From contig OY997642.1 of NCBI GenBank assembly GCA_963921795.1, positions 40,573,340 through 40,637,339 of the forward strand: DNA of 64,000 nt, given 5' to 3'. Within the stretch, counting starts at the first letter, position 1. Each line of letters begins with the position of its first letter. The notes beneath the pieces were generated by a model, which saw only the letters and a list, made by a program, of their open reading frames with translations, was not told the DNA's origin and ran no database searches. This document shows, piece by piece, positions 60,367 through 64,000 of this stretch. Origin of the DNA: Nannobrachium achirus (taxonomy: Eukaryota; Chordata; Actinopteri; Myctophiformes; Myctophidae). A program made the position numbers and the translations under genes.

Positions 60367-61864
60367 TGTAAGGGTGGCCCAACTCACATTAACTGCCAGT
60401 GTTTAAACTGGTACCCTTTGTCATCACCTTGTTACTGAATTTGCCAATAAATAATTGTAAATACACCTTTTGGGTTTGTTGTATATTATTAAGTATTATC
60501 ATTAGCAGATTGTATAGCCTAATTATAAGTTTCCGACAACGCCACCTCGTTTAAAGAGGAAAATAAGTGCACAAAAGGCACAACCTTTAGGGACACACAA
60601 GTTCGTTTACGGAACACCAGAGCAATATAAATCATGAGGAGAGAACGACCAGGACGACAGTTTAGAAAAGTATAACAATCTTTATTACTAGGTTACAGCG
60701 GCCTCTATCACGCCAAAAACACAATAATAAAATAAAAGGGAACCCTAAAATCCTACGGCGCCAACTAACTAAAAAACTAAAAATAAGAGCACTGTCAACA
60801 ATAAAACACTAATTCAAACCCCCCTTCTTTCTCTTATCGTAACGTTCTTGGTGACAATTAAAGTGCACTTAGTTTAGGGTACCGGCTCGTTAAGGCCTCA
60901 AATCGTAATAGTATAATAATTATGATAATTAATTATAATGCAAGGAGCGCAGATTTAAGGACGAATAAATGTTATATAACTAAGCAGATATGAAATAATA
61001 GGCAGAGTATCGTTTCAGCAGGTGGGAATAGTGACTTCTACAGCAGGTGGGATGGCACACACAGCGGCACACAGCTCATCTTTGGTCATCTACGTCTTTA
61101 GTCCACCGTTCTGTGAATACAAAGAATACGCCAGTATCCTTGTCGTGACGACTATACAGCTCAACTCTAGGCCAGTGACTTTAGTGACAGTGGTGTACAG
61201 GATTGGATACTCACACGCAGGCAGGCTTGTGACCTGCCGCTGCGAATAGTTCACACGACACCACAGTAGTCACAACGACCCCTCTCGTTAGCCGGGTAGC
61301 CGGTTCGGCTCGTCAGGACCCTCTCGCTCGTCTCTGGATGGCCGGACCCTGCCTGGTACCGCTGACACCCGGATCACCGTCTGGAATCCGCTGGGTTTGT
61401 AAGGTAAAGCGCTACTCGGTCCTAGCACTTTAGTTCAATAAGGTTCAGTTCAGTTACTGCCTGGCTCGGCCTGTGCCTGTCTCTCTGCTCATCACAGCCG
61501 GCCACCTGAGTCACTTCCCTCAGCCTGCTCCACACACACGTCTGCGCCCCTTGCTTGTCAACCTAGACTGAGCCTGGCGTTCCTCTTAAAGGGCCGCCTC
61601 CCACTCTGCCAGCCGCCCATTGGCTGGTCATGACGTCAGTCCCCCATACATTGGCCAGCACCGGCGTCTAGTTATCCTATCAGTTCGCAGTCAGACTCAC
61701 ACATGGAAAGAGAGGAGGTTGTTAGAGGGAGACAGCAATATAACATTATAACCAAACGAAACATATTATACAAATTATACAAAACATGTTCAACAGAAGG
61801 AAATAATTGTAAAAACAACAATTATTAAAGGAAAGAAAAATAAAAAGAATAACGCTGCTTTCCA
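60367..61864 (-). mobile_element. 3' LTR of retrotransposon, about 1.5 kb
   Basis: The left edge tgtaagggtggcccaac (60367) recurs at 63811, and 60367-60561 aligns with 63811-64000 with no substitution and one 5-bp indel (gccta). The right edge is placed at CA (61863-61864) because a polypyrimidine block (the element's polypurine tract on the minus strand) follows directly, giving TG...CA ends. Minus-strand AATAAA lies at 60686-60681, a plausible R-region poly(A) signal. The right boundary is inferred because the second copy is cut by the window edge. Confidence 0.8.
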
Positions 61865-61883
61865 CCCCCTCACACTCCCCCCT
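61865..61883 (-). other. Polypurine tract of the LTR element
   Basis: On the minus strand this reads a G/A-rich run (GGGGGGAGTGTGAGGGGG) directly before the 3' LTR start TGGAAAG. Such tracts prime plus-strand DNA synthesis in LTR elements. Confidence 0.65.
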
Positions 61884-61913
61884 ACTTGATCGTTAGCAGT
61901 CCCTGCGACTAAC

Positions 61914-62830
61914 TCAACCGGGCTGTACCGCACAGACGGCTGCCCAAATTAACTCCAGCAGAACGTCGGGGCCCTGATACCTCCCTGAAAGCTTCTTCCA
62001 GTTAGGCTGTCGTCTTGGTTGAATGCATCCTCCCTTTCTCCGCCTCAATGGGACGGCCTGAGCCTCGTTCCCCCAGGTGACCTGCAACTGGGGTTCGTCC
62101 TGGAGCTTCTGAAGGGCCATCTCCTGTTCCTCAGACAGCTGCTGGTGTTCTCTCATCGGGGACACGCTCCGTCTGTTGGCCTCTTGCAACTCTGCGCTGA
62201 GGCCCGTTATGGTGATCTCCAGCTGGGCTTTCTCCTGGCTCAGCCTCTGACGCAGAGCACCACCTCCCTCCAGCTCCACCGCCTGTTGCCTTACCTGCAG
62301 CTCCAGAACACGCACCTTCTGGTCAGCTGCTTGTGCCTGGCTGTTATACTCACTCTCCATCTTGGCCCATCTGAGGTTGGTGTCCTCCAGCAGAGCCTGG
62401 GTGCTCTCTGTGTGTCTCCTTTGCAGCTCAAACTTCTCCTGCTCCTCCTTCAACGAGTTGGCGCTCTGAACCGCCACCTTCCTCAGCTCACCGATCTGCT
62501 TATTTTTGCACTCACGAATGACCTGGGTTTCCCGCCGTAGGCCTCGAACTGTCTCCTCTAGCTTGCGGACGCGCTCCTCAGAGTCCCGCTGCTTAGCTCT
62601 ATACGCCTCAATTTCGCTGTTCTTTCTGTCCAAAAGGGCCCGCATATCCCGATCGTGTCTCTGCTGCATTAACCTAACTTGTAATCCTGCATCCGGTAAG
62701 CCACATAATGGAACTCTCTCCCTCGGTACCCCCATAACCTGACACTCCCCAACAAACGCCTCATTAGCCCTCCTTCCCATAGGTGGGGAAATAACCCCTG
62801 TCGCACGGGCTCCGGCAACAGGGCCCTTTA
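61914..62830 (-). CDS. Coiled-coil ORF2 of LTR element, read by -1 frameshift
   Basis: A 305-codon open frame in the -1 frame relative to gag spans the gag stop and ends at TGA 61916-61914. Its first internal ATG is at 62780 (288 aa). It is Glu/Gln/Arg/Leu-rich with long heptad-like stretches (DSEERVRKLEETVRGLRRET, VRVLELQVRQQAVELE), so it is predicted to be largely coiled coil. No protease (D-T/S-G), reverse transcriptase (YxDD), RNase H or integrase motif is present. In an autonomous element this place would hold pol. I do not recognise the protein. It may be a captured host coiled-coil fragment or a structural add-on to Gag. The frame is intact, implying recent activity. Confidence 0.7.
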
Positions 62831-62837
62831 GTTTAAC
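62796..62837 (-). promoter_or_regulatory. -1 programmed ribosomal frameshift signal
   Basis: Minus strand: slippery heptamer G TTA AAC (62837-62831) in the gag frame, directly followed by the gag stop TAA. Then comes a 7-nt spacer (62830-62824) and an 8-bp stem CCCTGTTG/CGACAGGG (62823-62816 with 62803-62796, one G-U pair) closing a 12-nt loop. GUUAAAC is a slippery site known from arteriviruses. The -1 frame entered is exactly that of the coiled-coil ORF. Confidence 0.75.
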
Positions 62838-63727
62838 GACGGCTGATTATTAGTGCACCATCTAGCTATGTGTCCCGGTCGTTTGCATTGTCTGCATATT
62901 GGCCTCCCCTCCCCATCCCATTCATGTCTCTGAGGTGGCGCGTACCGGCGTGCAGGTGGCACATAAGGCGCCTCAGGCGGCGGTGGTTGGGAACGCACAG
63001 CAGGAGCGGCAGCTTGGATGAGCGGTCGGAGTTCACTCATCAACTCTTTCGTCATACCGTGCAACTGCGTCTTGACATCCTCCATTATTTCTCGCTTCAG
63101 TTCATCTCTCCACGCAGAGGTCTGTGGTGGCACAGGGACAGTTACGGGGTTAATAGCATGACAAGCGATTTCAGTAGCTGGCGTACCTCCATGTTCCGTG
63201 TCCAACGTCAAGGCCTCCTGTCGCAGCGCGGCGAAGTCTTCGTCAGGGTGGCGTCGAGCATATATTCTCAGTGCTTGACCAAGTGGGCCCTCAGTTAACC
63301 CCATAAGAAACTGGTCTTTCAAGACGGCCTCGGAGGGGGCTGTAGTCGCATCATAACGCCGCAACCCACAAAATAATTCTCTAAGTCTCAGAATAAAGGC
63401 ACTGACACTCTCTCCAGGGCGCTGTGCGCAACTATAAAATTGTGAGCGTACCTTTGCAACAGGGATTGTTTCCTTGTACACGTTATCTAGATAAGCAAAG
63501 ATTTTGGCCACAGTATCTCGATCCCCCTCATCCAACACATTAACTTGCCGTCTAGCTTCATCAGTCAAGGTTTGTAATAGAATGGCAACCTTTTTAGCCT
63601 CATTAACATCTTGCGTCCCCAATAGCCCTTTAATCTGTACTTTCCATTCCCTGTACTTAAGTTCACCCTCTGTACCTCCAAACGTGGGCAGCCACGGGGC
63701 GCCCGGATACACCGGCATCATCATCAT
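62828..63727 (-). CDS. Gag of LTR retrotransposon, 299 aa
   Basis: Starts at ATG 63727 (four Met codons in a row) and ends TAA 62830-62828. The capsid-like part (about residues 10-180) has WLPTFGG, W-K-VQIKGLLG, the conserved CAQRPGESVSAFILRLREL helix pair and FLMGL, as in Ty3/gypsy-type Gag and related domesticated Gag proteins. A basic/proline linker precedes one CCHC zinc knuckle CRQCKRPGHIARWC near the C-terminus, which would bind element RNA. The frame is uninterrupted. The spacing to the 5' LTR (83 nt) is short. The classification as Ty3/gypsy-like is by pattern only, because no pol is present. Confidence 0.88.
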   Translation of the reverse strand: MMMMPVYPGAPWLPTFGGTEGELKYREWKVQIKGLLGTQDVNEAKKVAILLQTLTDEARRQVNVLDEGDRDTVAKIFAYLDNVYKETIPVAKVRSQFYSCAQRPGESVSAFILRLRELFCGLRRYDATTAPSEAVLKDQFLMGLTEGPLGQALRIYARRHPDEDFAALRQEALTLDTEHGGTPATEIACHAINPVTVPVPPQTSAWRDELKREIMEDVKTQLHGMTKELMSELRPLIQAAAPAVRSQPPPPEAPYVPPARRYAPPQRHEWDGEGRPICRQCKRPGHIARWCTNNQPSLN

Positions 63728-63810
63728 ATTACAAGTTCACAATTACACACTTATTCAATCTCTCCTCTATATTGCTCTGTGTCCGATCCTGCCGCTACAA
63801 ACGTCAATTA
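63728..63810 (-). other. Leader between 5' LTR and gag (PBS region)
   Basis: 83 nt separate the LTR edge (63811) from the gag ATG. The primer-binding site should begin within a few bases of 63810. The minus-strand sequence there (taattgacgtttgtagcgg) does not start with the usual TGG, so I cannot name the priming tRNA. Confidence 0.4.
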
Positions 63811-64000
63811 TGTAAGGGTGGCCCAACTCACATTAACTGCCAGTGTTTAAACTGGTACCCTTTGTCATCACCTTGTTACTGAATTTGCCAATAAATAATT
63901 GTAAATACACCTTTTGGGTTTGTTGTATATTATTAAGTATTATCATTAGCAGATTGTATAATTATAAGTTTCCGACAACGCCACCTCGTTTAAAGAGGAA
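63811..64000 (-). mobile_element. 5' LTR, partial (cut by window edge)
   Basis: The first 190 bp of the repeat match 60367-60561 exactly apart from a 5-bp gap near 63958. This is the downstream (U5) end of the 5' LTR in element orientation; the rest lies beyond the window. Confidence 0.9.

Noticed and set aside
60730-60760. TGGCGCC-like primer binding site on the minus strand near 60752
   Set aside because: It falls inside the LTR copy rather than next to an LTR edge, so it cannot serve as PBS for the arrangement seen.
62019-62742. Plus-strand frames of 173 and 78 aa
   Set aside because: Antisense shadows of the element's coiled-coil ORF on the minus strand.
62870-63298. Plus-strand 142-aa frame
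   Set aside because: Antisense shadow of gag.

Overview
The window is vertebrate nuclear DNA, almost certainly from a ray-finned (teleost) fish. Genes are split into many short exons by GT-AG introns. Dinucleotide (CA/GT) runs are very abundant, the intergenic DNA is AT-rich, and the introns hold many short DNA transposons, V-SINE-like and tRNA-derived SINEs and a fish-type LTR element. No bacterial features are present. The protein-coding content is the conserved block known from human 2q37.3 (BOK, THAP4/nitrobindin, AGXT, KIF1A).

Layout. 1-4265: non-coding DNA with SINE and MITE relics. 4266-5326 (+): the last two coding exons of bok, a pro-apoptotic Bcl-2 family member whose upstream exons lie outside the window. 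6550-11236 (-): a complete five-exon nitrobindin (THAP4 C-terminal-like heme protein, 169 aa), tail-to-tail with bok and with poly(A) signals only about 50 bp apart. 11300-12630: a dense block of hairpins, AT/GT/AC microsatellites and a foldback element. 13040-17764 (-): complete eleven-exon agxt (alanine-glyoxylate aminotransferase, 429 aa) with two in-frame start codons that would give mitochondrial and peroxisomal forms. 17765-24325: intergenic space shared by the divergently transcribed agxt and kif1a, with a hAT-type MITE, a near-consensus RE1/NRSE (REST site) at 20998 and a probable 5' UTR exon ending near 22702. 24326-55687 (+): complete kif1a, a kinesin-3 motor. I rebuilt 47 coding exons whose phases all agree (5133 nt, 1710 aa plus stop). 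55688 to about 59415: kif1a 3' UTR. 60367-64000 (-): a young LTR retrotransposon running off the right edge.

The genes are not an operon; they are separate units with different roles: mitochondrial/ER apoptosis control (bok), heme/NO chemistry (nitrobindin), glyoxylate detoxification (agxt) and axonal transport of synaptic vesicle precursors (kif1a).

The most unusual object is the LTR element. It has nearly identical direct repeats, an intact gag with a CCHC zinc knuckle, a textbook -1 frameshift signal (G TTA AAC, 7-nt spacer, 8-bp stem) at the gag stop, and then a 305-codon coiled-coil frame where protease/reverse transcriptase would normally be. No pol is present before the polypurine tract. 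A second theme is a set of hAT-type MITEs with 8-bp target duplications. Several carry a recurrent hairpin with conserved arms and variable loops. One 641-bp element is filled with degenerate 'gaccgggtcgctaaatc' tandem repeats.
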